Shown one piece after another: positions 26,995 to 38,749 of a stretch of DNA of 64,000 nt. The DNA lies in NCBI RefSeq assembly GCF_014646915.1, contig NZ_BMOE01000001.1:400568-464567 (forward strand), in the 5' to 3' direction. Position numbers and translations under genes: made by a program. The DNA is from Deinococcus aquiradiocola. GTDB taxonomy: Bacteria; Deinococcota; Deinococci; Deinococcales; Deinococcaceae. Positions within the stretch are counted from its first letter, which is position 1. Every line of letters starts with the position of its first letter. The notes under the pieces are model-generated. The model was not told the origin of the DNA. It saw only the letters and a list, made by a program, of their open reading frames with translations, and ran no database searches.

Positions 26995-27016
26995 GCCCCG
27001 GCATTCGTTCCGGGGC
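26995..27016. terminator. Stem-loop between the permease and lipoprotein genes
   Basis: Arms GCCCCGG / CCGGGGC with an 8-base loop, in the gap upstream of the permease and downstream of the TIG-domain lipoprotein gene (both minus strand). It probably ends the lipoprotein transcript; an attenuator for the permease is possible. Confidence 0.55.
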
Positions 27017-27140
27017 ACGTCGTCCCGAGCAGCTTAGCAAATCATGAAGATCGGTGAGTGCCGGGTCGTCCAGTCAGGAGAACGTCAGGGGAACGGCCGG
27101 CAGGGAACCCCCACCGGCCGCACCAGGACACCGTCCCGGG

Positions 27141-27521
27141 TTACTGCACGACGCTGAACGGCAGCCCGGTGGAGCGCATGTCGCCCACCTGCACGAACAG
27201 CCAGCTGCCGCCCACGGGAGCGTTCGCCGGGACCGTGAACACGATCTGACTGTCCGTCCAGCTGACGATGGCGTTCGCGGGCAGCACGTACCCGCCCGCA
27301 CCGCCGCTGTCCGCGCCGAGCACCACGCGCGCCGTGCTCGGCCCGCCCAGGTAACGGCCCTGCACGGTCACGTTCTGGCCACGCACACCCGCAGAAGACA
27401 GTTTGAAGAGGACAGGCGTGACCGTGATTCCGGCCACCGCCTGGGTCTGGGGAGCGCAGGACGTGAACCCCAGTCCAACCACGCCGGCGGTGAGTAAAGA
27501 AGTCAGGAAGAACACACGCAT
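27141..27521 (-). CDS. Putative lipoprotein with IPT/TIG-like domain
   Basis: 126 residues: signal sequence [22 protein letters not shown] with a lipobox-like FTSC, then a beta-rich domain resembling IPT/TIG folds ([58 protein letters not shown]). Likely anchored at the envelope surface and involved in binding. ATG preceded by GGAGG. A -10-like TAGACT on the minus strand lies shortly upstream, in a region shared with the divergent lipid-kinase gene. Confidence 0.78.
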   Translation of the reverse strand: MRVFFLTSLLTAGVVGLGFTSCAPQTQAVAGITVTPVLFKLSSAGVRGQNVTVQGRYLGGPSTARVVLGADSGGAGGYVLPANAIVSWTDSQIVFTVPANAPVGGSWLFVQVGDMRSTGLPFSVVQ

Positions 27522-27559
27522 GGAAAAGCCTCCGTAATCGCAGTCTAATGGAGTTCAGA

Positions 27560-28501
27560 ATGACTGGTCAAACTCCCCCCCCCACCATCAAGCGAATACT
27601 GGTCATCTTCAATCCCAAATCCGGCAGTGGCGACAACACCGTCCTGCAATGCGCCGCGAAACTCCGCGAGGCGGGATGCGACGTGCAGGAACGCGAGCTG
27701 GAAAAGGACATCCCCGTCACCGAGTACCTGAAGGACGTCCGGGCGTACGACACGGTCATCGCGGCCGGGGGAGACGGCACCGTCAGCAGCGTCGCGTACG
27801 CCATGCGGTACACGAACGTCCCGCTGCTCGCGTACCCGGCCGGAACCGCGAACCTCATCGCGCTGAACCTCGAACTGCCCGAAGATCCCTCCCGGCTCGC
27901 CGAGATCGTCCTCGCGGCACACGCCGTTCGCATCGACCTCGGCGAACTGAAGGTCGGCGACCAGACGCACGGCTTCGCCATGCTCGCCGGAGCGGGCGCC
28001 GACGCCAGCATGATCAGGGAAAGCGAGGAACTCAAACCGAAATTCGGGGCGCTCGCGTACGCCATGAGCGCCATGCGGCAGGTCAACCCAAAGAAGACCA
28101 CCTTCCACATGACCGTCGACGGCGAGGAACGCAGCGCCGAAGGGATCGGCGTGATGATCGCGAACTTCGGGAAGGCGAATTTCGGGCTGCCCATCACCAG
28201 CGACATCAGCCCCAGCGACGGCAGGTTCACGGTCGTCGTCCTGCGTGCCGGGAACGTGTTCCAGCTCCTCCCGAACCTCATCGACAGCGTCCGCAGCAAA
28301 CTGAACCTCGGGGACCCCATGTTCGGCAGCGGCAACATCGAGACCTTCGAAGCGACCGAGATCCACGTGCAGAGCGACGAACCGTTCCCGCTGCAGTACG
28401 ACGGCGAACTGCACGTCGAGACGACGCCGTTCAGTGCCAAGGTCCTGCCGGGCGCCATCCGGTTCGTCACGCCCGCCCGGACCGCGACCCTCAAAACCTG
28501 A
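27560..28501 (+). CDS. Diacylglycerol/lipid kinase family protein (YegS/BmrU type)
   Basis: Cytoplasmic lipid kinase: N-terminal NAD-kinase-like domain with IFNPKSGSG and the catalytic-loop motif [14 protein letters not shown] (GGDGT at 70-74), [15 protein letters not shown], and a C-terminal beta-sandwich ([22 protein letters not shown]). Family members phosphorylate diacylglycerol, phosphatidylglycerol or sphingoid bases; the substrate is not resolved. ATG at 27560 lies about eight bases after a TAATGG -10-like box; ATG 27548 overlaps that box. 313 residues is standard. Confidence 0.9.
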   Translation: MTGQTPPPTIKRILVIFNPKSGSGDNTVLQCAAKLREAGCDVQERELEKDIPVTEYLKDVRAYDTVIAAGGDGTVSSVAYAMRYTNVPLLAYPAGTANLIALNLELPEDPSRLAEIVLAAHAVRIDLGELKVGDQTHGFAMLAGAGADASMIRESEELKPKFGALAYAMSAMRQVNPKKTTFHMTVDGEERSAEGIGVMIANFGKANFGLPITSDISPSDGRFTVVVLRAGNVFQLLPNLIDSVRSKLNLGDPMFGSGNIETFEATEIHVQSDEPFPLQYDGELHVETTPFSAKVLPGAIRFVTPARTATLKT

Positions 28502-28523
28502 CCCGTCACGCGGGCACGGGGAG

Positions 28524-28559
28524 ACGGGGAGCGGTGGGGGAGTCCACGCCGCTCCCCGT
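28524..28559. terminator. Bidirectional stem-loop terminator
   Basis: 11-bp arms ACGGGGAGCGG / CCGCTCCCCGT with a 14-base loop, between the convergent lipid kinase and CBS-protein genes; followed by CCCATTTCCC. Confidence 0.75.
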
Positions 28560-28582
28560 GCCCATTTCCCTCACCCGCCGGA

Positions 28583-29428
28583 TCAGGCCGGGTGGACCTT
28601 CAGCTGCCCCAGCAGCGCCCGCAGCACGTCACTGACCGTCAGCACGCCCAGCAGTCGGCCCGCGTCGTCCGTCACGGGCAGCCCGTACACGCCCGCCCGG
28701 CGCATGGCGACCACCGCGTCCCGGAGTGACATCCCCCCATGCACACCGACCGACTCGTGCCGCATCAGGTCCGCGACCCGCAACCCCTCCAGAAAGAACC
28801 GCTCGCCGAGCAGCGTCTCGCCGTGCCCGGACGACGCCCGCTCCAGCGCCGCGTGCAGGTCCATCTCGTGCAGCACGCCCTCCAGCCGACCATCATGCAC
28901 GACCGGCAGCACCCTCAGCTTCGTGATCCGTAGCCGCGCCGCCGCGTCACGGACCGGCAAGTCCGGCGTGACCGTGATCGCCGGGGACGACATGTGCAGG
29001 TCCACCACGCCCCACGCCTCCGCCCGCGCGCCCAGCAGGGCCTGCAGCACGTCGCCGCGCGTCAGCATGCCCACCAGCACCCCGTCGTCGTTCAGGACCG
29101 GCAGGCCACCCACGCGCCGGTCCAGCATCACCCGCACCGCGTCCTCCAGCGCCGACTCCTCCAGCACCGTCAGCACCGGACGGCACATCACCTCCGACAC
29201 CCGCACCATGCCCGCCCGGTACGTGAACTCCCACGGGCTCAGCCCGTCGTGCAGCGGCGGCAGGTTCCGGACCACCTCGGCCTGCGTGAGGAGCCCCACC
29301 AGTTCACCGTCCATCACGACCGGCAACCGGTTCACGTCCAGGGTCCGCATGGTGACGACCGCGTCCGGCAGGGACCGGTGCGGGTGGATGGTGACGGCCT
29401 GCGGGTGCATGGCATCCTTCACGAGCAT
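28583..29428 (-). CDS. Four-CBS-domain protein
   Basis: 281 residues made only of four CBS motifs forming two Bateman modules (about 1-60, 78-135, 145-200, 218-278), each with the sequence type VxDAMHPQAVTIHP ... RLPVVMDGELVGLLT. Such modules bind adenine nucleotides or S-adenosylmethionine and regulate partner proteins or transporters. There is no fused output domain. The ATG has a perfect AGGAGG ribosome site six bases upstream, unusual among the leaderless genes here. The 289-bp gap upstream contains an 11-bp palindrome. Confidence 0.92.
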   Translation of the reverse strand: MLVKDAMHPQAVTIHPHRSLPDAVVTMRTLDVNRLPVVMDGELVGLLTQAEVVRNLPPLHDGLSPWEFTYRAGMVRVSEVMCRPVLTVLEESALEDAVRVMLDRRVGGLPVLNDDGVLVGMLTRGDVLQALLGARAEAWGVVDLHMSSPAITVTPDLPVRDAAARLRITKLRVLPVVHDGRLEGVLHEMDLHAALERASSGHGETLLGERFFLEGLRVADLMRHESVGVHGGMSLRDAVVAMRRAGVYGLPVTDDAGRLLGVLTVSDVLRALLGQLKVHPA

Positions 29429-29639
29429 GGCGTTCCTCCTGATGCGTGGCGTGACGCCCGCATGCCGTCAGGGTGCGCGCCACGCATTACGGGCGCGTTA
29501 CGCTGCACGGCGTCCCGGAGGGCCTGAACGGGACGGACTCACAGGAGGGCCGTGAAGGCCCCGGCGAGCGTGGCCGAGGGGTACGGGAAGGGTCGCCGTG
29601 CAAGCCTGCGCCTGGGCGGGTCAGGTCCCACAGTGCCTC

Positions 29640-29667
29640 ATTCGTACTAATACCTGTTAGTACGAAT
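29640..29667. promoter_or_regulatory. Perfect 11-bp AT-rich dyad, possible operator
   Basis: Arms ATTCGTACTAA / TTAGTACGAAT with a 6-base spacer, 212 bp upstream of the CBS gene start and 50 bp after the lnt stop. Size and symmetry fit a TetR- or MarR-type site. No regulator gene is nearby. The surrounding 29429-29717 gap shows no convincing gene. Confidence 0.5.
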
Positions 29668-29683
29668 ACTGAAGCATGAAAGA

Positions 29684-29700
29684 GGCGGCCCGAGGCCGCC
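29684..29700 (-). terminator. Stem-loop after lnt
   Basis: Arms GGCGGCC / GGCCGCC with a 3-base loop, followed on the minus strand by TCTTTC, 18 bases after the lnt stop codon. Confidence 0.65.
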
Positions 29701-29717
29701 CCGATCAGCCCCTCCAC

Positions 29718-31190
29718 TCAGATGTTCGGGCGGCGCGACCGGCGTTCCCGCACGCCGGCCGCGCCGAGCAGCAGCAGCGCGAGCGTCAGCGCGGGCCAGT
29801 CCCCGAACGTCACGTACACGGTGCGGCCGTTCAGGACGCGGTACGTGACGTGCAGGGCGCCCGCACCCGCGCCGAGTGTCCGGACGGGGCGGCCGAGGTC
29901 GTCGATGCTGGCGGCGACGCCCTCGTTGACGCTGCGCAGCACCCAGCGGCGCGTCTCGATGGCGCGCATGCGGCCCATCTGGAAGTGTTGCGTGACGCCC
30001 CAGCCCTTGTACCAGCCGTCGTTGCTGATGTTCACGAGGACCTGCGCGCCGTTCAGGGTCAGCTGGCGCGGCACCCACGAGAAGATGCTGTCGTAGCAGA
30101 TGTACGTGCCGTACAGGACGCCCTGCAGGGGGAGCGGCCGGGTGGATTGACCGATGGGCGGCGGGTCGAAGCGGAAGCCGAGGAGGTTGAACACCTGTTC
30201 CCAGACGGGCCTCAGGACGCCCGTCTCGAACGGGAAGTACTCGCCCATCGGGACGGGCTTGAGTTTGTCGTACGTGACGCTGCCCTGGCTGGTGCCGTCC
30301 CAGCTGACGGCGCTGTTGTTGGGGTACCTGTACACGCCGTAGATGCCGGGGCCGGGCACGCGGCCGAGGTCGGCCTGGTCGATGAGGGCCGTTTCGCTCC
30401 ACACGACGATCTCTCCGGGTCGGGTGTCGGCGGACAGGGCGGTGAGCGTCTGGAACTGCTGTTCGGCGGTGAGGTTGCCGCTGGCCCGGCCGAAGGAGTC
30501 GAAGGCGCTGCGCAGCACGAGCGCCTGCCGGGTGGGACCGTCCTGCGCGGCGCGGGTCGTGCCGTACGCCCAGCTGCCCGCCCACAGGAGCGCGGCGATG
30601 ACGGGGGCCGCGTAGCGGCGCAGGGCGAGGCTGACGAGGCTCGCGGCCGTGAACGTCACGAGGAACGTCAGGCCGAGCTTGCCCCACAGGTCGGCGGTCT
30701 GCGCGGCGGGCGTGGGGAGCAGCGTGTACCCCAGGTCCGACCACGGGAACGCGAGCGGGCCGAGCGTCCTCAGCCATTCGAGGACCACCCAGCCGCCCGC
30801 GAGCGCCCACACGCGCGCCAGCCGGTCACGGAACGCGCTGACCGCGACGAGCGCCATGACGGCATAGAACGCACCCTCCAGCAGGAACAGGGGGACGACG
30901 AGCGCCCCGCCGAACGGCAGGCCGGATAGGTCCGTCATGAAGCGCGTCAGCCAGGACAGCTGCACCGCGAAGTACGCGCTGGTGAGCCAGAACATGCGTC
31001 CGGCGACGTTGCGGGCCGACCCGCCGGACGCGACGAGCCACAGCGCGAGCGCGAGTGGGACGGGCGTGACGGCACTCCATGCGAGCGGCAGGCCGCACAG
31101 GGCGAGCAGGACGCCCGCGGCGATCACCGCGAGCAGGTGAGGCCAGGACACGCGGACGCGGGCACGGGAGGTCAGGGAGTTGCGGCGCAC
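29718..31190 (-). CDS. lnt: Apolipoprotein N-acyltransferase Lnt
   Basis: Inner-membrane enzyme that adds the third acyl chain to lipoproteins. 490 residues: about six membrane helices (residues 15-200), a periplasmic nitrilase-like domain with the catalytic Glu in VVWSETALID, Lys in DKLKPVPMGEYFPF and Cys in YICYDSIFSWV, and a final helix. ISNDGWY and RAIETRRWVLRSVNEGVAA are family hallmarks. GTG at 31190 lies exactly six bases after TACAGT (31197-31202), so the start is firm and the mRNA leaderless; longer in-frame starts lie upstream of this promoter. Confidence 0.94.
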   Translation of the reverse strand: MRRNSLTSRARVRVSWPHLLAVIAAGVLLALCGLPLAWSAVTPVPLALALWLVASGGSARNVAGRMFWLTSAYFAVQLSWLTRFMTDLSGLPFGGALVVPLFLLEGAFYAVMALVAVSAFRDRLARVWALAGGWVVLEWLRTLGPLAFPWSDLGYTLLPTPAAQTADLWGKLGLTFLVTFTAASLVSLALRRYAAPVIAALLWAGSWAYGTTRAAQDGPTRQALVLRSAFDSFGRASGNLTAEQQFQTLTALSADTRPGEIVVWSETALIDQADLGRVPGPGIYGVYRYPNNSAVSWDGTSQGSVTYDKLKPVPMGEYFPFETGVLRPVWEQVFNLLGFRFDPPPIGQSTRPLPLQGVLYGTYICYDSIFSWVPRQLTLNGAQVLVNISNDGWYKGWGVTQHFQMGRMRAIETRRWVLRSVNEGVAASIDDLGRPVRTLGAGAGALHVTYRVLNGRTVYVTFGDWPALTLALLLLGAAGVRERRSRRPNI

Positions 31191-31272
31191 ACGGTCACTG
31201 TAGCTGCCCGATTGGGGGGGAACGCCGGAATGCGCCACAGGACGCGGAAAGTTGCGGTACGCTGAGGCACCT

Positions 31273-31977
31273 GTGCGACTGGCGATACTGAGTGACATTC
31301 ATGGAAATATTCACGCCCTGACGGCAGTGAAGCGCTTTCTGAGCGAACACGCCATCACGCAGGTGATCGTGCTGGGCGACCTGGTCGGGTACGGCGCGAG
31401 CCCCGGCCCGGTCATCGACTTCATCCGTCGTGAGGGCTGGATCACGGGCATGGGGTCCAGTGACGCGCGCGTCGCCCTGGATTTCCGCAGTCAGAACGAC
31501 CGGCGCGGCGTGTCCGAGACGGTCCTCACGTGGACGCGCGAGAACCTCGCGCCGGAGCAGCTGGAGTTCCTGCGTCGCCTCCCGGCGGGCGGACGCGTGA
31601 ACACCCCGGTGGGTCGCCTGCGGTACTTTCACGGTTCGCCGCACGACCCGGAGCAGCGCCTGGACCTGATGGCGCAGGACCGGGAGCTGGAGGCGCTGGC
31701 GGAGGGACTGGGCGCGCGCGTGATCGTTGTGGGCGGGACGCACGTGCCGTTCATGCGGCAGGTGGCGGACACGCTGTTCGTGGATCCCGGCTCGGTGGGC
31801 CTGTCCCTGAATCACGAGCCGGGCGCGGACGTCGCCATTCTGGAGTTGCAGGGCCTACGGCCGAAGGTGACGCTGCACAAGGTCCCGTACGATTTCCATT
31901 CGGCGGCGTTCGACATCATGGCGTGGAGTCTGCCGCCCGTGATCGCGGACGTGATCAAGACCGGCCGCATGGGCTAA
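31273..31977 (+). CDS. Calcineurin-like metallophosphoesterase
   Basis: 234-residue single-domain phosphoesterase of the YfcE/MJ0936-like group. Metal ligands visible: LSDIHGN (Asp8, His10), VLGDLVGYG, an SSDA motif where many members have GNHD/GNCD (so the third motif is altered), RYFHGSPHD and VVGGTHVPF with VDPGSVG. Possible substrates are cyclic nucleotides or small phosphodiesters. The GTG start is nine bases after TACGCT. Divergent from lnt with an 82-bp shared promoter region. Confidence 0.88.
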   Translation: MRLAILSDIHGNIHALTAVKRFLSEHAITQVIVLGDLVGYGASPGPVIDFIRREGWITGMGSSDARVALDFRSQNDRRGVSETVLTWTRENLAPEQLEFLRRLPAGGRVNTPVGRLRYFHGSPHDPEQRLDLMAQDRELEALAEGLGARVIVVGGTHVPFMRQVADTLFVDPGSVGLSLNHEPGADVAILELQGLRPKVTLHKVPYDFHSAAFDIMAWSLPPVIADVIKTGRMG

Positions 31978-32045
31978 GGTGCTGCGGGGCGGGTAGGCCG
32001 TCAGGCGGAGGGCGTGCGCTCTCCCCTGCTGATACACTCGGCCCC

Positions 32046-33332
<1,287 letters not shown>

Positions 33333-33348
33333 CCCGCAGCGGGAAACG

Positions 33349-33382
33349 AGGCGGGCGGCCCGGAAGACGGGGTCGCCCGCCT
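33349..33382 (+). terminator. Stem-loop between hisS and aspS
   Basis: Arms AGGCGGGCG / CGCCCGCCT enclosing a smaller CCCG/CGGG hairpin; no clear T-tract. Confidence 0.55.
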
Positions 33383-33423
33383 GCCCGTGCCGACCGTGCG
33401 GCAAATGCTCTAAGCTGCGGCCC

Positions 33424-35169
33424 ATGAAACGCACGCATTACGTCTCCGAACTCCGTCCCGAACACGCGGGACAGCAGGTCGTCCTTCAGGGCTGGGTGAA
33501 CCGCGTCCGCGACTTCCCCGAACAGTACTTCGTGATTCTCCGCGACCGGACCGGCATCGCGCAGATCACCGTGGACAGCGACAACCCCGCCTACGCCGTG
33601 GCCGGCGAGCTGCGCGGCGAGTACGTCGTCGAGGTGACCGGCACCGTCCGCGAGCGCGGCGAGGCGCAACGCACCGACCAGTACCCGACGGGCGGTGTGG
33701 AAGTCATCCCGACGGAACTGCGTATCCTGAACCGCGCGACGACGCCCGCCTTCCAGGTAGACGGGTCGCCCGTCACGGTGTCCGAAGACATCCGCCTGAA
33801 GTTCCGGTACCTCGACCTGCGCCGCAAGGACATGCAGGACGTCCTGCGCCTGCGCAGCCGCGTGCAGGCCGAGATCACCCGGTACCTGGACCTGCAGGGC
33901 TTCGTGAACGTGGAGACGCCCATGCTCACGCGCAGCACCCCGGAAGGCGCGCGGGACTTCCTGGTCCCGAGCCGCCTGTCGCAGGGCGAGTTCTACGCCC
34001 TCCCGCAGAGCCCGCAGCTGTTCAAGCAGCTCCTGATGATCGCCGGCCTCGACCGGTACTACCAGTTTGCCCGCTGCTTCCGTGACGAGGACCTCCGCGC
34101 GGACCGCCAGCCGGACTTCACGCAGCTCGACATGGAGATGAGCTTCGTGGAACTGGACGACGTGCTGAACCTCAACGAGAGCCTGCTGCGCCACGTGTTC
34201 CGCGAGGTGATGGGCGAGGAGCTCCCCACGCCGTTCCCGCGCATCTCGTACCACGAGGCGATGGACCGATACGGGTCCGACAAGCCCGACCTGCGCTTCG
34301 GGCACGCGTTCACGGACGTGACGGACCTCTTCCGGGGCGGCGCGTTCCAGGCGTTCGCGGACGCTGGCGCCGTCAAGGTCATGGTCGCGCCGGACCTGAC
34401 GCGCAAGCAGATCGACGAACTCGAACGCGTCGCCAAGCAGAACGGCGCGAAGGGCCTCGCGTGGGCGAAACGCGGCCCGGACGGCTTCACGGGCGGCGTC
34501 AGCAAGTTCCTCACGGACGCTGCCGCCGAACTCACCGCGCGGACCGGCGTGCAGGACGGCCAGACGCTCCTCTTCTCGGCAGGAGACTGGCGGCCCGCCG
34601 TCGAGGCACTCGGCGCGGTCCGGAACGCCCTGCGCGACCTGTTCGACCTCGCGAGCGGCGGGCCGCGCTTCCACATCAGCTGGGTGACGGACTTCCCGCA
34701 GCTCGACCAGGACCCCGACACCGGCACGTGGACGTACATGCACCACCCCTTCACCGCGCCGCACCCGGACGACCTCGCGCTGTTCGGCACGCCCCGCCAG
34801 GGCGAGATCCGCGCGCAGGCGTACGACCTCGTCCTGAACGGCTTCGAGGTCGGGGGCGGCAGCATCCGCATCCACCAGCCGGACGTGCAGGCCAAAATGT
34901 TCGCCGCCATCGGCTTCGACGAGGCGGCCGCCCGCGCCAAGTTCGGGTTCTTCATGGACGCCCTGGAGAGCGGCACCCCGCCGCACGGCGGGATCGCGTG
35001 GGGCTTCGACCGCCTCATCATGCTGATGAGCGGCGCCAGCAACATCCGCGAAGTGATCGCCTTCCCGAAGAACAACCGCGGCGTGGACCTCATGGCCCTC
35101 GCGCCCTCCACGGTGGACGACGCGCAACTCGCGGAAGTGGGTGTGCAGGTGCGCCTCCCGGCCGAGTGA
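33424..35169 (+). CDS. aspS: Aspartyl-tRNA synthetase, bacterial type
   Basis: 581-residue class II synthetase with N-terminal OB-fold ([29 protein letters not shown]), motif 2 region [27 protein letters not shown], the bacterial GAD insertion (about 290-410) and motif 3 [13 protein letters not shown]. The presence of the GAD insert marks it as the bacterial (AspRS1) type, normally discriminating for tRNA-Asp. TAAGCT (33411-33416) seven bases before ATG indicates a leaderless mRNA. Confidence 0.96.
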   Translation: MKRTHYVSELRPEHAGQQVVLQGWVNRVRDFPEQYFVILRDRTGIAQITVDSDNPAYAVAGELRGEYVVEVTGTVRERGEAQRTDQYPTGGVEVIPTELRILNRATTPAFQVDGSPVTVSEDIRLKFRYLDLRRKDMQDVLRLRSRVQAEITRYLDLQGFVNVETPMLTRSTPEGARDFLVPSRLSQGEFYALPQSPQLFKQLLMIAGLDRYYQFARCFRDEDLRADRQPDFTQLDMEMSFVELDDVLNLNESLLRHVFREVMGEELPTPFPRISYHEAMDRYGSDKPDLRFGHAFTDVTDLFRGGAFQAFADAGAVKVMVAPDLTRKQIDELERVAKQNGAKGLAWAKRGPDGFTGGVSKFLTDAAAELTARTGVQDGQTLLFSAGDWRPAVEALGAVRNALRDLFDLASGGPRFHISWVTDFPQLDQDPDTGTWTYMHHPFTAPHPDDLALFGTPRQGEIRAQAYDLVLNGFEVGGGSIRIHQPDVQAKMFAAIGFDEAAARAKFGFFMDALESGTPPHGGIAWGFDRLIMLMSGASNIREVIAFPKNNRGVDLMALAPSTVDDAQLAEVGVQVRLPAE

Positions 35170-35330
35170 CACTCTTTTGCGCTGAACCCCCGGGATTCAG
35201 CCGAGCGAGATGAGGGGCAACGGGTACGGTTCCGCCGCAGTGGCACGGGCTGCGGGGAACCGGATCACGCCCGGGGTGGACGATGCTGGATGGGGGAATT
35301 CGTCTTCCCTGTTTTGCTGTGTCGGGCAAG

Positions 35331-35373
35331 TAAGTGAAAGTATTCACGATAAATCCGACTCGTGAACGAATTC
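35331..35373 (-). repeat. Six-copy dyad element, copy E
   Basis: Reverse orientation. On the minus strand: GTTCACGA, spacer GTCGGATTTA (identical to copy B), TCGTGAAT, then CTTTCACTTA (identical to copy D). In the 274-bp gap between aspS and asnS, which otherwise contains only the asnS promoter. Confidence 0.8.
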
Positions 35374-35443
35374 TTTGTGCTGCCATGACGCACTTCCATC
35401 TGCCTGTTGGCCAGGACTACGCGCCCTCCTATACTTGTCCCCG

Positions 35444-36778
<1,335 letters not shown>

Positions 36779-37780
36779 GTGGCCGCCCGGGCCGCGTGGA
36801 ACGTCCTGACCCTGCTGGCCTTCGTGCTGGCGGGCCTCGGCACGTACGTCTCCGCGCGGCTCGGCGCGTGGTGGACGCCCCTCGCGGCGCTCCCCGTGCT
36901 GGCCGCCTGCAGCTGGGGCTTCTACCGGCAGCGGTACGTATCGTGGCGGACCCTGGTCGGCTGGACGTACACGGGTGTCGCGCTCGGCACGCTCGGCGCG
37001 GTGGGGAGCGCCGCGTCGCCGTTCTGGCTGGCGGCCGCGCTCGTCCTGGCGACCGGCACGGTCCTACTGCTGCTGCCGGGTCTGATGAACGGCTGGGTGT
37101 GGACAGCGGCCCTGCTGCGCGCCCGGCCCGCCGGGTGGACGGACGCCGCCCCGCAGGACCGCGAGACGGTGCTGGCCGTATCGCCGTTCACGCTGCACGA
37201 GGTCGTCAAGGTCCGCGAGGTCCTGCAGGGCGGCATCGTGCAGCAGGAGGACCGCCGGGTGGACCGCCTGGAGATCCGCTACGGGGGCGACGCCGTGCAC
37301 TCCGCACAGAAGGCCGCCGACCTGGAAGACTGGGTGCTGGCCCGCTACCGGCAGTACCGGCGCCTGCAGCGCCTGCCGCTCTCCCCGGACCTCGCCCCGA
37401 CCCGCGAGGTGACGCGCGAGGAAGCGACGCGCCTCGACCCGTACGGCAGTGACGGCTGGCACGGCACGCGCGAACTGACGCGCGAGGAGGTGCTCGCCAC
37501 CAGCCCCGTGCACCTCGACGTGACGTTCCTCGGGCAGCCCGGACCGTACCGCGCCGAGTACGCGCCCGGCACGCCCCGCCGCTTCACGTTCATGCAGGGC
37601 CGCGAGTACGACGAACTGCAGGACGACGACGTGCAGGAACGCGGCTGGATCGTGGAACGCGTGAACCTCGTCCTCACGGCGACGGGGCGCGTGCTCGGCA
37701 GCGAGCCCGACCTGGACGACGCGGAACGTGCGGTCCTGGCCCGCTACCGCGCGCAGCGGGAACGGCAACGCACCCCCTGA
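36779..37780 (+). CDS. Hypothetical membrane protein
   Basis: 333 residues not recognised. Residues about 1-110 hold three or four hydrophobic helices (NVLTLLAFVLAGLGTYVSA, LAALPVLAACSWGF, ASPFWLAAALVLATGTVLLLLPGLMNGWVW); the rest is a charged cytoplasmic domain with strong Arg/Glu content, no motif and two similar segments (TREVTREEATRLDPYG, TRELTREEVLATSPV). GTG follows the asnS stop directly with no gap, so it is cotranslated with asnS. The ORF has clear third-position GC bias. Confidence 0.75.
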   Translation: MAARAAWNVLTLLAFVLAGLGTYVSARLGAWWTPLAALPVLAACSWGFYRQRYVSWRTLVGWTYTGVALGTLGAVGSAASPFWLAAALVLATGTVLLLLPGLMNGWVWTAALLRARPAGWTDAAPQDRETVLAVSPFTLHEVVKVREVLQGGIVQQEDRRVDRLEIRYGGDAVHSAQKAADLEDWVLARYRQYRRLQRLPLSPDLAPTREVTREEATRLDPYGSDGWHGTRELTREEVLATSPVHLDVTFLGQPGPYRAEYAPGTPRRFTFMQGREYDELQDDDVQERGWIVERVNLVLTATGRVLGSEPDLDDAERAVLARYRAQRERQRTP

Positions 37781-37794
37781 ACGGCAGGCGGCAG

Positions 37795-37839
37795 CACGGG
37801 AACGCGGGAACACCTCTTCAGGGTTCCCGCGTTCCCGTG
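37795..37839 (+). terminator. Long perfect stem-loop
   Basis: 17-bp perfect arms CACGGGAACGCGGGAAC / GTTCCCGCGTTCCCGTG with an 11-base loop, 15 bases after the stop of the hypothetical membrane protein; also 23 bases before the end of a convergent small ORF. Confidence 0.8.
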
Positions 37840-37861
37840 CACTTCCGGGTTGGGGCGGAGA

Positions 37862-38032
37862 TCACGTCGCCTGCACCTGAGCGGAGGTGCGGCCGGGGCG
37901 TTCGTGGCGCAGCAGGCGCACGAGCCGGACGAGGAGGTTCGGGAGGCGCGGCACCTGTCGTTCGAGGGCCGCCTCCCTGCGAAGGTCGCGCAGATGGTCG
38001 AGCTGCGACTGCAGTTGAAGCTGATGATTCAT
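37862..38032 (-). CDS. Small hypothetical protein
   Basis: 56-residue protein beginning MNHQLQLQSQLDHLRDLRREAALERQ, rich in Leu, Gln and Arg, predicted helical (heptad-like spacing) with a basic tail. AGGAG lies six bases before the ATG, which favours this strand over the overlapping plus-strand ORFs. No family recognised. Confidence 0.45.
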   Translation of the reverse strand: MNHQLQLQSQLDHLRDLRREAALERQVPRLPNLLVRLVRLLRHERPGRTSAQVQAT

Positions 38033-38169
38033 GCGGTGCTCCTGGGGGGCGCGGGCCAGGGCGTCTCCCCGGCTGACTTCATGGTGCGCCCGCAGGGGGG
38101 CCGGGCGCATCGGCCGGGTGGCGGGCCGTGTCTGGCCGAATGGCTTAGATGGGCTGACAGACGACACGC

Positions 38170-38211
38170 TAATTGAATAGTTTCACGATAAATCCGGATC
38201 GTGAAACTTCT
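38170..38211 (-). repeat. Six-copy dyad element, copy F
   Basis: Reverse orientation. On the minus strand: GTTTCACGA, spacer ending CGGATTTA, TCGTGAAAC, then TATTCAATTA. Lies between the small ORF and the DUF212 gene terminator. Confidence 0.8.
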
Positions 38212-38239
38212 CCCTGTCACCTCAACAAGACAGAGAAGT

Positions 38240-38265
38240 GGCCCGTTCGGATACTCGAACGGGCC
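38240..38265 (-). terminator. Stem-loop after the DUF212 gene
   Basis: Perfect 10-bp arms GGCCCGTTCG / CGAACGGGCC, 6-base loop, 23 bases after the stop codon on the minus strand. Confidence 0.75.
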
Positions 38266-38287
38266 TCTCTCCCACGCGGCGGAACGC

Positions 38288-38749
38288 CTACGGAATCCAG
38301 CGGAACGCCACGAACCCCGCGAGCACACCCAGCAGGATCCCCACCGCGACCTCCAGGTACGTGTGCCCAAGCAGCACCCGCAGGGGCCTGGGCGCGAAGT
38401 TCTCCCGCACCACGGTCCGCAGTTCCTCCAGCAGCTCGTTGATCAGGCGCGCCTGCAGTCCGGATGAGCGGCGAACGCCGGTCGCGTCGTACATCACGAT
38501 CATCGAGAACACCGCGCACGCCGCGAACAGCGGACTGCCGAGCCCCTGCGTGAGCGCCACGCCCGTGCTGAGCGCCACCACGAAGGCGCTGTGGCTGCTG
38601 GGCATGCCGCCCGTCTCCAGCATCCGTGCGGGCTCCCAGCGGCGCGTGAGCAGCAGGATCAGCAGGACCTTGAACACCTGCGCGAACAGCATCGCCAGCA
38701 CCGACGACCACAGCCAGCGGTTCGTCAGCAGTTCCTGCCACGGGCTCAG
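38288..38749 (-). CDS. Divergent PAP2 / DUF212 (YuiD-like) membrane protein with probable CTG start
   Basis: About 153 residues with four membrane helices. Family hallmarks: [71 protein letters not shown] and [19 protein letters not shown]; these belong to the acid-phosphatase-like VanZ/DUF212 group. Homology begins within a few residues of a CTG that overlaps the nusB stop (CTGA), with GGAGA eight bases upstream. No ATG, GTG or TTG lies in frame near that point, so a non-canonical CTG start is the simplest reading. Substrate unknown. Confidence 0.82.
   Translation of the reverse strand: MSPWQELLTNRWLWSSVLAMLFAQVFKVLLILLLTRRWEPARMLETGGMPSSHSAFVVALSTGVALTQGLGSPLFAACAVFSMIVMYDATGVRRSSGLQARLINELLEELRTVVRENFAPRPLRVLLGHTYLEVAVGILLGVLAGFVAFRWIP

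Noticed and set aside
29473..29679. Possible small protein in the gap upstream of the CBS gene
   Set aside because: Low-complexity translation, no -10 box or ribosome site, overlaps the AT-rich dyad; frames on both strands are open by GC bias.
37837..38176. Plus-strand ORFs downstream of the hypothetical membrane protein
   Set aside because: They start inside or next to the terminator hairpin and lack start signals; the minus-strand ORF with AGGAG is the better candidate.
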